Part shown: positions 45,801 through 56,046 of the stretch, one piece after another
Position numbering within the stretch: position 1 is the stretch's first letter
Layout of the letters: each line of letters opens with the position of its first letter
Source: Hemileia vastatrix
Lineage: Eukaryota > Basidiomycota > Pucciniomycetes > Pucciniales > Zaghouaniaceae
Length of the DNA: 64,000 bases
Assembly (NCBI GenBank): GCA_030280995.1
Contig: JASXTE010000008.1
Coordinates: 20,945,693-21,009,692, forward strand
Direction: 5' to 3'
Notes under the pieces: model-generated
The model's input: the letters and a program-made list of their open reading frames with translations, nothing else
The model's database searches: none
Told to the model about the DNA's origin: nothing
Translations under genes and position numbers: made by a program

Positions 45801-48681
45801 AGCATCTCCTGCAAAAAGGAAAGATATTGAAGACAATATAAAATTGTTGTTGGAAATGGGTATTGTTGAAAAAGTGGACACAACACCTAAGTATTGTGTC
45901 ATTTCACCAGTATTAATCTCTTATGAAAAAGATAAGGCAAGATTATGTGGTGATTATAGAGCTCTGAATACATATACAGTAGATGATATTTACCCTCTAC
46001 CAAGGATAGCTTCTATCCATGCTACCTTACAAGGAGCAAAATATATTTCCTGTCTGGATGGGAACAAGGGTTACCACCAGATTCCTGTGGAAAGAGATTC
46101 TCAAAATTACTTATTAATAACCACACATATGGGTATTTATAAGTATGTGAGAATGCCATTTGGCCCAAAGAATGCCCCTTCAGTCTTCCAAAAATTGATG
46201 GATAGTGTTTTTCATCAGGAAATGGTGGAAGGATGGCTATTGGTCTATATTGATGACATCATAGTGTTTTCAAAAACATATGATGACCATTTAAATCACC
46301 TGAAAAGAGTCTTTCAAAAAATGGATGAAATTAATATGACTATTGCATTAAAGAAATGTAAGTTTGGATTTCAATCCTTGAAAGTACTTGGACATGTTGT
46401 ATCTGGATTACAAATTTGTGTTGACCAGAATAAAGTGGCAGCAATTAAAAACATTGGGATACCTAAAAATGTAAAAGAGGTTCAAAGTTTTTTAGGTATG
46501 TGTGGATATTATAGACAATATATTAAAAATTACCAATCCATTGCAGCCCCTTTAACAACATTAATCAGGAAGAATGAAGCTTTCATTTGGAATAATGAAA
46601 GACAGCACGCCTTTAACAAATTAAAGGAATGTTTGATGTCAGCTCCAATATTGGGACTGCCAGATTTCACCCTACCTTTTATCTTGTACACTGATGCAAG
46701 TTTCATAGGTTTGGGTGCTGCTTTACAGCAAAAACAGATAATAAATGGAAAATTATCTGAAGTAGTTATCTGTTATATATCCAGAACCTTAAGAAAGACA
46801 GAACTAAGGTATGGTGCCACACAGCTAGAATGTTTAGCCGTGGTGTGGGCTTTGGAGAAACTTCATTACTATCTGGAAGACCAGAAGTTTGAACTTATAA
46901 CAGATTGCAGTGCAGTAAAATCATTACTAAACATGAAAACACCTAATAGGCACATGTTTAGATGGCAACTAGCTGTACAAGAGTACAGAGGAAGAATGAC
47001 AATTACTCACAGAGCAGGAACATTGCATTCAAATGTGGATTTATTATCAAGAAGTCCTTTGCCAAATGATGCTGACAACCCAGCTTATGTACCTGAAAAT
47101 GAGGTTATACATATATTTGGGATTTATATAGTGGATTTAGAAGAAGAGTTTATGCAAACTATATTGGAAAATTATTCATCTGATAAAGATTTGTCTAAAC
47201 TATCTACCATTCTTAATGATCCAACAAATGCCTCCATGAGTGCATTAATTAAAACCTTGCCTCCAAAGTATAAAAATGCGTTGGAAAAAGGTAAACTATC
47301 AATTGAAGATGGATATATATATTACAGGAAAAAGTTAAGCAATGTAATAGTAATACCACCTTCTATGAAAGAGTTAATGTTGAGTACTTGTCATGATGAC
47401 ATCTTAGCTGGTCATTTTGACTTTAACAAAACATTAACCAGAGTTAAAAATACAGCCTGGTGGATAAACATGAAAGAGGATGTACAAAAATACATTGAAA
47501 CATGTGACTCTTGTCAGAAATCTAAAAGATTAACTGGGAAGAGAGCTGGGTTGTTACAACAAATAGAGCAGCCAAAAGCTCCATGGGAAATTATAAACAT
47601 GGATTTTGTAACTGGCTTGCCATTAGCAGGAAAAGAAAGTTTCAATTCTTGCTGGGTAATAGTGGATAGATTAACAAAAATGTGTAAGTTTATCCCTACC
47701 CATAAAGAGGTATCTGCAAAAGACTTGGCATTACTATGGTGGACTCAGATGATGAATACTGCTGGGTTCCCCAAAGCCATAATCTCTGACAGAGACCCTA
47801 AATTTACTTCAGAGTTCTGGACATCTTTGATGGAAGTATCAGGTTGTCAATTAAAATTGTCTACAGCACACCATCCACAAACTGATGGGCTGGCTGAGAG
47901 GATGATACAAACTCTTGAAGATATGATCAGAAGATATTGTGCCTTTGGATTAGAATACAAAGACAATGAGAAATTCACACATGACTGGGTAACATTAATT
48001 CCTGGCCTTGAATTTGCTTATAACAGCACAACTCATTCTGTAACAGAGAAGAAACCATTTGAACTCTGGCTGGGATATGTACCAAATACCCCAGTAAATC
48101 TTTTAAATAAGCTACCAAGGTTGGATATACACCCTGGCACTAAATCCTTTATTCATATGCAACAAATGTGTAGGAAGCATGCAGAGGAATGCATCCAAAG
48201 AGCATTTGAATATGAAAAGAAAAGGTGGGACAAATCTCATAAAGAATTTGAATTTAAAAAAGGAGATGAGGTCCTCATATCAACACTACATTTTAACTTA
48301 CAAGGTAATGTTAAATTAAAGGATCCCTTTGTAGGACCTTTTGTAGTAAATAAAATGGTTGGGAATAATGCAGTGGAAGTCATATTATATGCTCCATATG
48401 ATAGGAAACATCCAGTTTTCCCTATCTCATTATTGAAACCTTACCATGCAAATGATCCTGACTTATTTCCAAAAAGAAGGGGAAGGCCTAAAAAGCAACC
48501 TGAAGAAATTGTGGAAAAAGCAGAGATTGAAAAAATACTCAAGAAAAGAATCCTTACTAAAGAAAAAGGAACTGAGTATTTACTAAGATTTAAAGGGAAA
48601 TCAAATGAATTTGATAAATGGATACCTGAAAAAGAAATTTCTAATTTATCCACCCTTCTTAAAAAATTTAAACAGAAATAA
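42808..48681 (+). CDS. Gag-Pol polyprotein of gypsy-1 with C-terminal chromodomain
   Basis: An uninterrupted 1957-residue frame. In order: a Ser/Gln-rich low-complexity N-terminus (about 1-180), a coiled coil (about 290-360), a Gag capsid-like domain with QKNWPKLDQYPSFDGD (about 470-640) and a zinc knuckle CYKCNEPWVKGHTC (679-692, spacing CX2CX7HXC rather than the retroviral CX2CX4HX4C). Protease has DTG at 793-795, reverse transcriptase YIDD at 1147-1150 and RNase H starts at TDAS near D1296. Integrase has an HHCC zinc finger and the DD35E triad D1599, D1661, E1697, followed by a chromodomain from about 1900 to the end (YLLRFKGKSNEFDKWIPE). All catalytic residues are present. Whether translation starts at 42808 is doubtful, because an overlapping small ORF occupies 42896-43345. 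A 9-bp foldback (48671-48679/48682-48690) spans the stop codon. Confidence 0.95.
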   Translation: MCDNNDIVSNKVKPYNLRPRAERPVTGHSNGGPGLSHNKQHSVNVSGGKGKASKAGFNKEIKKYITRTSSLPIHPNEHLDSKSQQYSGPDQQSGKESSSRFHRSQPSSSGHKDSTTNSSNQQFHSNTSSPRGGPKNYSKQMEMGLVRPKLQQSSTAGLQQSPLQGKGKERQRKWDKTLVSHPTSYDQLYQPDNKLLIGNEIDKEILDIIDKDLKDYSFEQNMLNLSLHEDNVNSFMDHQENTINIKIEPNELNLDPENESSELDTEKIEYFLKENPMESKIISKLLLRIEKVEEFSKESNINTENVLLQLTQSLSTTANRLKIIENSNNELINENKRLKSEIRNLESKLEHSQNIMATIEGRVKLSFSNVNDTLTQVPVIKDRLQRVEIEVANILKNTETIKDNTSYVERVPGFMKHSEDKPMIEHEHSVMGSENIKSVKDEINDHLSKVSELLNIPQVREAKTSQKNWPKLDQYPSFDGDSKSDWQQFIQRIDNLKFSYKLPDEEITSKLISLFTDVALLWFESVLSEGINYSWNEWKALIERQFGGPKFRITQQRLYERARYNPNAGDKPMVFLMNLIKIMKAMDPKMDYEEWKEKIIYKLPISVRDIIVARTETVRDTSGFINICNEILLNHKYETKYSNYRQSVEVVKPTTSKLPVEKKKPSAPLVPKRQENNTCYKCNEPWVKGHTCKKRINVIETSQNSEPSNHEDENVESSEDCKSNISYSDDENEIFVLEQDIMFLNDAIPHTDTSLTSIEEAEIIKDVSQDTYKITPIRAPVIICGKEMNAILDTGAAGSVVSLNALMKLDSKYQEKLEPVQTKNWRGFGSVLNPIGKYKTAVFFKYSNGYVRAVCEFVIMDNNNCSDWFIIGNDLLTKFGIKLDPANSCFTIGVNGKRKFKICSENSVYAISPREEQLQGGRTTNEVGELENEIQKASFSPQLSKIEQEDILRLIKSYPMAFAHGSNELGLVKDHEMKISLSCDLDNIPGSLKKKPYPASPAKRKDIEDNIKLLLEMGIVEKVDTTPKYCVISPVLISYEKDKARLCGDYRALNTYTVDDIYPLPRIASIHATLQGAKYISCLDGNKGYHQIPVERDSQNYLLITTHMGIYKYVRMPFGPKNAPSVFQKLMDSVFHQEMVEGWLLVYIDDIIVFSKTYDDHLNHLKRVFQKMDEINMTIALKKCKFGFQSLKVLGHVVSGLQICVDQNKVAAIKNIGIPKNVKEVQSFLGMCGYYRQYIKNYQSIAAPLTTLIRKNEAFIWNNERQHAFNKLKECLMSAPILGLPDFTLPFILYTDASFIGLGAALQQKQIINGKLSEVVICYISRTLRKTELRYGATQLECLAVVWALEKLHYYLEDQKFELITDCSAVKSLLNMKTPNRHMFRWQLAVQEYRGRMTITHRAGTLHSNVDLLSRSPLPNDADNPAYVPENEVIHIFGIYIVDLEEEFMQTILENYSSDKDLSKLSTILNDPTNASMSALIKTLPPKYKNALEKGKLSIEDGYIYYRKKLSNVIVIPPSMKELMLSTCHDDILAGHFDFNKTLTRVKNTAWWINMKEDVQKYIETCDSCQKSKRLTGKRAGLLQQIEQPKAPWEIINMDFVTGLPLAGKESFNSCWVIVDRLTKMCKFIPTHKEVSAKDLALLWWTQMMNTAGFPKAIISDRDPKFTSEFWTSLMEVSGCQLKLSTAHHPQTDGLAERMIQTLEDMIRRYCAFGLEYKDNEKFTHDWVTLIPGLEFAYNSTTHSVTEKKPFELWLGYVPNTPVNLLNKLPRLDIHPGTKSFIHMQQMCRKHAEECIQRAFEYEKKRWDKSHKEFEFKKGDEVLISTLHFNLQGNVKLKDPFVGPFVVNKMVGNNAVEVILYAPYDRKHPVFPISLLKPYHANDPDLFPKRRGRPKKQPEEIVEKAEIEKILKKRILTKEKGTEYLLRFKGKSNEFDKWIPEKEISNLSTLLKKFKQK
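42896..43345 (+). CDS. Overlapping ORF1 in gypsy-1, coiled coil with RG-rich tail
   Basis: A 149-codon ORF in the +1 frame relative to Gag-Pol. It has a heptad-like helix (EEREKLLKQ through QINNLEKRAAQ), a SKWKWDWYAQNYNNPQ motif and a basic RGKARRGRGSGIRPW tail, which would suit RNA binding. In this stretch the Gag-Pol frame is only Ser/Gln-rich low complexity. The older gypsy element has a matching ORF (55366-56046) with EQWKWDY and the same final Pro-Trp, also in the +1 frame relative to its Gag. In both elements the stop lies in TGGTAAGT, overlapping the conserved Gag position. I infer a real accessory or N-terminal Gag protein; its role is unknown. Confidence 0.5.
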   Translation: MEGQDSPIINNTPSMSLEEREKLLKQVSIKKSKNTLQEQVHSLSTLMNTLTVRVNNIVDQINNLEKRAAQGFIEVNQALVDIKTQPPTVATNNSIATPPAQEEDQKITVSKWKWDWYAQNYNNPQQQGSSSHPYRGKARRGRGSGIRPW

Positions 48682-48852
48682 ATTTCTGTTCAACCAGCTG
48701 AGGGGTTAAAAAACCAGTACTCATAATATTTTATTATGTTTTATTTCTTTAAAGTTGAATCTTTAATGCTACAGATTTATTCTGAATACCTGAAAATTAC
48801 AAATTAAATAAAATAAAATGTATGACTTATCATTTTTTTTATTGTTTTTTTT

Positions 48853-48863
48853 GGGTGGGCCAG
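48853..48863 (+). other. Polypurine tract of gypsy-1
   Basis: GGGTGGGCCAG directly precedes the 3' LTR after a T-rich run, the expected place for the plus-strand primer. It is interrupted by T and CC, so it is not a pure purine run. Confidence 0.5.
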
Positions 48864-50364
48864 TGTCAGCCTGTATATCTCCAGGACTGAGTAAAAAGTA
48901 CTTATAAGTTATGTTAAACACATGAACTATACATGGGAATAATAAATAAGAGTACACAAATAGTATACATAAGTAAAATTATGATAATACACAAAAAATG
49001 CCATTATAACACCTTATATACACGCATATATCCACCTTTTATAGGTCTTATGTACTTAATATTAAGTTGGAATATGTTAGGGTAATCTTAAGAACCTTAA
49101 GTATAAGGCTGCATAATTTTTAAGTACACTTAAAGCTGTTATATTCATTGTTTTATGCAAAAAAACAAGAAATGCGCTTTATTTCACTTAAAAGTTGACT
49201 ATATGCGCTATAAAATTGAGAATATCAAAATTGCGCTTTGACAGATCAATTGGGCTCATTTAGAACTATTGATTTGGCTATTTAAATGCATAAAAATAAC
49301 ACTTTTCAAATTTGGTGTTTTTTATGCCAGAAATGGTTTCTGTGTACTGGCCACATACTGCCTGCTTTTTTCCCGTGTGAATAGCTTCATTTTTAGCAAA
49401 GTTAGCTTTTTCACACTATAATTACCCCACATTCTACGCCCACTGTGGGGAAACACACTAAAATAGGCGACAGGCGCTTATTTAGTGTCCTAGCTTAATT
49501 AATAATGCATTGACCCTGTTTATATGCACTAATTTCATTAATAACCTCACTCTTGGCACTTTATTTCATCACCACGCTTAAACTCGCCTAATTTTAGTCA
49601 AGGATTTACCCGTGCAAGCGCCTGCCAAGAACTGCATGTAGTTACCCCACATCTCACGCTCTTTTTTAAGTTTTTGGGTGGTTTCTCAGTCAATTTTGGT
49701 TATTTTTGAATGGGAATTTCACGTAGTATAATGTCAGGATTAGCCCCATTATTTCTATAGTAAATCCCCCTTATTATTAAGCTATTATTAACCTTAAAAA
49801 GTCTCCTTTAGTCCTTAATATTATTGTTTTATACGCATATACTCTCTTTTTGTCTTTTTCTTTAATTTTGATGGATTTCCCTTGTTATTTCAGGATTTTG
49901 GCGGTTGTTACTCTTCTAATTATGTCAAGGATCACTGGGAGTGTTGATGGGAATGTCTATTAGTTGTTTAGAGGCGTGATTAACTGTGTATTAGGTGGTA
50001 CATCAAAGGAATCATTGGGGAACTCAGTGTGTATAAAAGGAGGAGGTTTTTGGGTTGTATTTCTACATTCTTTATCATTACAATTCAACCAATATAACCA
50101 AATAAATTACAATACATATCAATTAGTACTTTTATAAGACTTTTGAATAGTATCTGAATTAAATAATCTATTTTTCTACCAACTACAAAGATTGTAAGCC
50201 ATATATAAGAATAGTGAGAATTATATTACTGAGACCTTTATATTTGATTATATTTAACAACTTAGTGGATTAAAACTACAGTATTCATATAGGACCATTA
50301 ACATCTTCTAGATAACTGACTATTCAAGCTAGATCACGTCCTTGTACTTGACCCTAGCCTGACA
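48864..50364 (+). repeat. 3' LTR of gypsy-1
   Basis: 1501 bp, the same length as the 5' LTR with the same ends. The offset of 8224 bp holds for every landmark checked, including the TATA box, the CGCCTGCCAAGAACTGC stretch and the terminal ACCCTAGCCTGACA. Confidence 0.95.
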
Positions 50365-53300
50365 TATAATTGCTTAAAATACCTAAGAGGGAACTTAATA
50401 GTGGTTTTGGCATTAGATATATAGAATCAACTTTCAAAAAATTTGTTTGGAATAAATTATGAAGACAAAAAGGATATATTTTGATGAAAAATACTGATTT
50501 AGGTTCTCTTAAAATTTTATTAGCCATTTTTATGGAATATCAATCCATGGTTATTATTCATTATGATAATATCATAGAATTTTTTCCTTTTTTAATATAA
50601 TGATTTTCTATTGTGTGGTATGTAGGTTAAGATAAGTTTAAAAGATTTATTGAAGATATATATACCAGAGACAGTATAATCTGTAGATTTATAACTATAG
50701 CTTAATTTTCTGATGTTTTACATCATTTATAAGTAGCTCATGCATTACACAAGTAAATAATTATAGTCCCTGGAAATAAGTCCTTGTGAATTTTAAATTT
50801 TTTGTTATTCTTAAAATCATCACTCAAATAAACTGAAAATTTATTCAATCATTTATTGAAAGAAGGAGTTTCAAAATCTTATTTTGTAGTTATAAAAGTT
50901 TGATTTATTTTTAATATTATCAAATATAAAGAATATTTGTAAATTTTAACTTCAAAAATAGTGATCATAGCAAAGTAATACTGGAGCAATCAGATAAAAA
51001 GGGTGGAATAAAGTCATAGCACAACAGGAAATGATACAAAAATGTTGATTTTTGGCTCACAAAATTCAACATTTTCTTGACATATTTTGCCATCTTTAGA
51101 TAATGTTTAGTGGATTTCAACATTATTATAACAAACAAGCTTAGCAATGTTTTTGATTTTTTTAACAAAAATAAATATTGTTAGAACATTTTTTTTAAAA
51201 ATATGACTTATTTTTATGCTTTATCTACAATAGTTTGTAGTTTTTTTTTCAGAAATTACTTGTTTTGATATTCTATTTTTGAATTTTTTAAGAGAGTTCA
51301 TTGCATTAAAGTTTTGTATCAATTTTACATTAAAACATCATATTTTAAATATAGAGATTTGGTTTTGAAATAATATATATTTTTATGTTACTTGACTCAT
51401 TACTTTCGGATTGATAAATTATGTTAAAATTGGGATTGCTTATTTCTAGTGAGTGTAAATCATAGTTGGTTTTCAAATCAAAGATTAATAAATGTTGAAA
51501 TTTTGTAAAATTCTAAATATCTTTTAAACCTTTTTAATTTAAATAATGTTTAATGTTATGTAATCATTCTATAAGTAGAACACAATTAAAATAAGATAAT
51601 GGTACATTGCTTTCAATTTCTAATACTAAAATTCTATTCTACTTGAAACAATGTAAACTAAAGCTTTGTATCTCATATAAGAAACTCACAATTTTCAAAA
51701 ATCATATTTCCAACTTTTTAAGCATGATACACATTAAAATATATTTTTAGAATAATTTCCTAATTAGTTTCAAATAAAAGAAAACAATGACCTCAATTTA
51801 ATATAGTATTTAAACCATTCTGATGAGTGAATTTAAGAATCCTCTAAGTAACATATGGTTACCATTTATACACATATGCATGATTAATACTTTTGTTTAA
51901 TTTTAGCTGAATCTAAAAAGAAAATCTCATGTTGAATATCAGCTATAGATAAACTGCTTATATTAGAAGCTAATATTTCATATGAGAAATTTGTTATTGA
52001 GTTTGGGAAACATTAATAAGTGTCAGGCATTATAATTGAGCCATTTATTCAAGTAAATAAAAAAGGATGACCTTCTAAATATTTCATATATATGTATATA
52101 TATATATATAATAGAAATTAATTATATAGTAGCATTTAACCATGGTTTTATACTAATGTCATATAAAAAAAGGGATTGAACTAAAAATTTCAGTACAGAA
52201 AATAAAAATGAGTTAAGTTAATATCTTGTTTATATTTTCATACTTTTGAAAAGGCTTACTTAAGGGAGAAAATTATTTGGTTTTAGAGTACAAGAATTTC
52301 TAGATAAAAATCTGCACAATATAGTTTGACCCTCTCAAAAAGAAAATTCTAAAAAATTTGCTATCAAATTTCAATATATTTGTTAAGTAATAGAAAATGG
52401 AGTAGTGTCTTTGAAAATGAAGCTTTAGAAAATGAAATAAATGATTTAACTTTATAATAGAATTTTTGAAACAATAAATCATGTATTAAAAAAAATTATA
52501 TATCTTAAAATCAAGATAGCAGTATTAATTAAGCAACTATAACAACTTTGGAAAGAAAACAAGAAAAAAATAATTAGTAAAATGCATAAGTTATCTTTAG
52601 AAATTAAGGAAACTTTATAGCTCTACCTGTAAACTAGCCTTAAAGCAGGTTTATATTTAACATGTGGAAATTCATACATAGTACCCTTGCATCATGAGAG
52701 CAGAATAAAAATTATGTAGTTTTATTTTATTAATTTATAATAACATTTTTATTTTTGGATTTTTCATTAGTATAACTATATATTTTTTAACATTTTTGTT
52801 TTTCAGAACATAAGTTAAAAGCTGCCCATCACTACTTCAAGTTGAAGCTCCATATGATGTAATAAATGAATGATATATTATAATGAATTTCTCTAGAGAC
52901 TTTTCAAAAATGGTGATTAAGAATACTTATTATAATTTTTTTAAATTTTTATAATTATTCTATCTCTTGAAAGGAGATGGCCATATCTCAATTAAATTAG
53001 TTTTTCCTCAGAAAAAATTATTCTTGATCTAAATAAAATTGCATCACTATAAAATAGATGTTATTATAAAATTTTACCAATTTTTTTATCTGAACATAGC
53101 TGAAAGTATGTATAAATTAAATTTTTTCAATATAGTCTTACTATTATCCCACCATTAATTTCACATTTAGATTTCATTATAATTGTAAAAAAAGTTTTTC
53201 AATAATATTAATAATACCTTAATATTTAATAATTTAGTTACTTAGTAGATTATTTTTCCTTTTTTTATATGAGGCTTATTATATAACCACCACTTTTAGA

Positions 53301-53447
53301 TTTTTTCCATTTTGAAGTATGATAATTTAAATTTTCATTTAACTACCCAAATTATATCAAAAAAAATTCAAAAGTATGTTTTTTATTGTACTCTTTTTGA
53401 TAAAATTATCATTTCTTATAGGTTATTCTTCAACTATTTATTGTAAT
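50365..53447 (-). repeat. AT-rich repeat copy B, right part
   Basis: Continues the reverse complement of copy A (about 26.87-29.95 kb) after the gypsy-1 insertion, starting with the duplicated TATAA. The match to copy A ends near TATTTATTGTAAT at 53440-53447, where the second gypsy element begins. No genes; a (TA)n-rich run lies near 52090-52112. Confidence 0.75.
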
Positions 53448-53454
53448 CAATTAC

Positions 53455-54692
53455 TTTCAGCCAGGCTGTCCCAGGAGCCCAGTAAATAAACATACAATTT
53501 ATTGGAGTTAAATAAAGACATAATAATTTCAGAGTATGCATTTAAAATTAATATTATATTACATAATAAATTTATATTAATATTTTATTTATATAAATAA
53601 AGTAAATATTATTCTAAATTTATTATAAGATAATTTAAAAGCATTTAATTCCATAACAAAGGGCACATTGTTTAATTAATAATTATAAATTAATTAATTA
53701 AAAACTTATAAGATAATTATATTTAAGTGTTTATCTTATATTGTAATTACTTTTATTAATTAAATTTAATTATTAAAACATATCTTTTTATATACTATTA
53801 TCCATAATTATTGCTGCTGTTTTTTGGACCCTTAATTGTGTCAATAAAAAATTAAATAAATTATAATACTTATTTTATAAAATAATATTATAATTCTCAA
53901 CTTAATTTAGTAATAAATTAATTACTTGTTTCATTTAAATTAATCATTTAATTACATAGTTGGAACAATTAATTAATTTCTCTATACTAAATTAAATTTG
54001 ATTACATATTTTGTTGCGTCAAAATATTTTTTCTTGTTTCACTTAAAAACCCTTAAAGCAGACTGTACCATCTGTTTTGAATTCTTTTTCTCATAGTTCC
54101 TATGTCACAGGCTTGTTTAGTTACTCACTATTTTTACTTACTGAGTTGGCAATTAATTGTGGGAAAATTTGGTTCTTATTTGGGGTTTTAATTATCTGTT
54201 TCATATTTTTCTCTAAATTGCTATGTTTCACTTATTCTTTTATTTTTCTTGTTTCATCTTATTATGATTCTGGTATTTAAAAATGTAGTAGCGCTTCAGA
54301 AGGCCTATTGCCTATAAAAAGGCCTTGGATAATCCCCTGTAGCCTCATCACTTACTATACAAACCAACTCTGAACTAACTGTCAATATAATATGTTTTAT
54401 TATTATTTATATTAGCATTAAATTCTAATTTGAATTTTATATAACTATTTACAGGTTTCTTTAAGTCTGATAGTAATTACAGTGTTTGCCGCGCAGAACC
54501 CTTACTCTAAATAATATTGTTATTAAATAAAAACCTCATTTTGCGTCATCCCTCAAATAAGTCGTCGTTGTCTCACCTTAAATACACTAATTCTTTATTT
54601 CTTTTATTCTCTATAAACCTTTATTTCCTTTTAACTATTCCTCCTCTGTTCCTTTTCTCTTTTCCTACCTTCTTCTAGACGACTGGCCGACA
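53455..54692 (+). repeat. 5' LTR of gypsy-2
   Basis: About 1238 bp, delimited by alignment of its ends with the gypsy-1 LTR. The first bases are TTTCAG instead of TGTCAG. TATAAAAAGG at 54313-54322 is the probable TATA box. No partner LTR is present in the window. Confidence 0.65.
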
Positions 54693-55365
54693 AGTAGGAG
54701 CCTTTCCAAACGACGACAACAATCGATACTTGCAACAAACGACATAGCGCATGGACCACCCAGCAAAAAAGAAACTTTTGCCACAAACGTGTTTTGAACT
54801 TGGTTTTGAACTATTAGGTTTATATTAAACTAATTCATATTTTGAAGTGATTTTCCGATCACTATAGTAAGTTAACCTTTGCACCTCACACTCATATTAC
54901 TATATTTTTACTGCAATAACAGTGATTGTGGCTTAATTGCTGATTCACTGAGTGTAAGTGTTCATTTATTAAATTTTTTTTTCCCTAGTTGCCCATTATA
55001 GAGTGTTTAATTCCTCTTAGTCCTAGAAGATATTAACATTTTTATTAATAAAAATTGAATTATTAAATTATTTTTTATTATTATTAATTTTTGTTTAATT
55101 TTGGTTGACTTAAATAGTACTTTGTACTTAGTCCCATATATTTCCATATTTAATTTTGGTAATTTAATTAATTGATTGAAAATAACTTAATTGTTTATTC
55201 CCAATTTTGCTTTGCAGTCCATTTTATTAATTATTTTTTATAAATATTACTTTATATTAAAAAAATTTTTTTTTATAATTTAATTAATAAAATTTTTTTC
55301 TTATTTGGAGAAATTTATTAACTGAATTTTATTAATTTTTTTTAGAAATTAATCTTCCCACTATT
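54693..55365 (+). other. Leader of gypsy-2
   Basis: Non-coding, starting with the presumed primer binding site AGTAGGAGCCTTTCC and then very AT-rich up to ATG 55366. Confidence 0.5.
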
Positions 55366-56046
55366 ATGTCCAACAATTTGGCTGAGAAACTGGATAACAT
55401 GCAAGTGGATGAAACTGAAATTGATTATGATGCTGATACTGTGAGTTCTTCTAAAGTTGAACATAAAAAATCTTATGCTAACAAGAAAAATTCACATAAT
55501 TCAGGATGTGGAAATGACAGTAGAAGCAAACAAATCAAACCCCCTTCCCCCAGCACAACAGAAGGAAGTAAAACCTCCAGTACATCAAGGATGTCTTCCA
55601 AAAGGATTCAAAATAAAAAAGCTTCCTCTGCCCCAACAAATCAGCAATCTGTCCAGTCACATCAAAGAACTGAAGACAGAAAACATGAAATACAAGGCAA
55701 AAGTAGACACCTTGTGGGATCAAGTTCAGGAACTCAGGAACCAAAATTAGGCCCAGGCCCCTCCTCAGTTGCTCCCAAGCAGCCTCAGTTTCAGGCTCAA
55801 CCTTCACAGCCCCCCAGCTCCTCCATCCAAAATCAAAATACTATGGAAGTAGAGCAATGGAAATGGGATTATCTAATGAGTCACTAACAGCAGAATATGC
55901 AACATCCTCCTCATCATCAGCCTGGCCCATCCAGAACACCCAATTTCCATCCTCCTCCTCCTCACTACCAACAAAGCAGGAGAAAGAAGGCCCAAGCACA
56001 ATCCCAAACTCACTCTAAGGGGAAGTTTCCTCCTTTGCCATGGTAA
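55366..56046 (+). pseudogene. ORF1 of gypsy-2, one nonsense codon
   Basis: Begins MSNNLAEKLDNMQVDETE and is Ser/Lys/Pro/Gln-rich. EVEQWKWDY corresponds to the KWKWDWYAQ motif of the gypsy-1 ORF1. A TAA at 55885-55887 breaks the frame within a Gln-rich stretch (one change from CAA); reading on gives a His/Pro-rich, basic tail ending Pro-Trp-stop at 56041-56046. A coiled-coil segment (QISNLSSHIKELKTEN and following) lies in the neighbouring frame at about 55640-55750, so small indels may also have occurred. The stop overlaps the Gag ATG in ATGGTAA. Confidence 0.5.

Larger units (their letters stand above)
40640..50364 (+). mobile_element. Complete Ty3/gypsy chromovirus retrotransposon (gypsy-1)
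   Basis: A 9725-bp LTR retrotransposon inserted into copy B of the AT-rich repeat. TATAA precedes the left LTR (40635-40639) and follows the right one (50365-50369), a 5-bp target duplication. Both LTRs are 1501 bp, start TGTCAG and end CTGACA. I saw no difference between them in the stretches compared. Gag, protease, reverse transcriptase, RNase H, integrase and a chromodomain lie in one open frame. This is the usual order for chromoviruses, whose chromodomain steers integration to chromatin. It looks young and potentially active. Confidence 0.95.
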
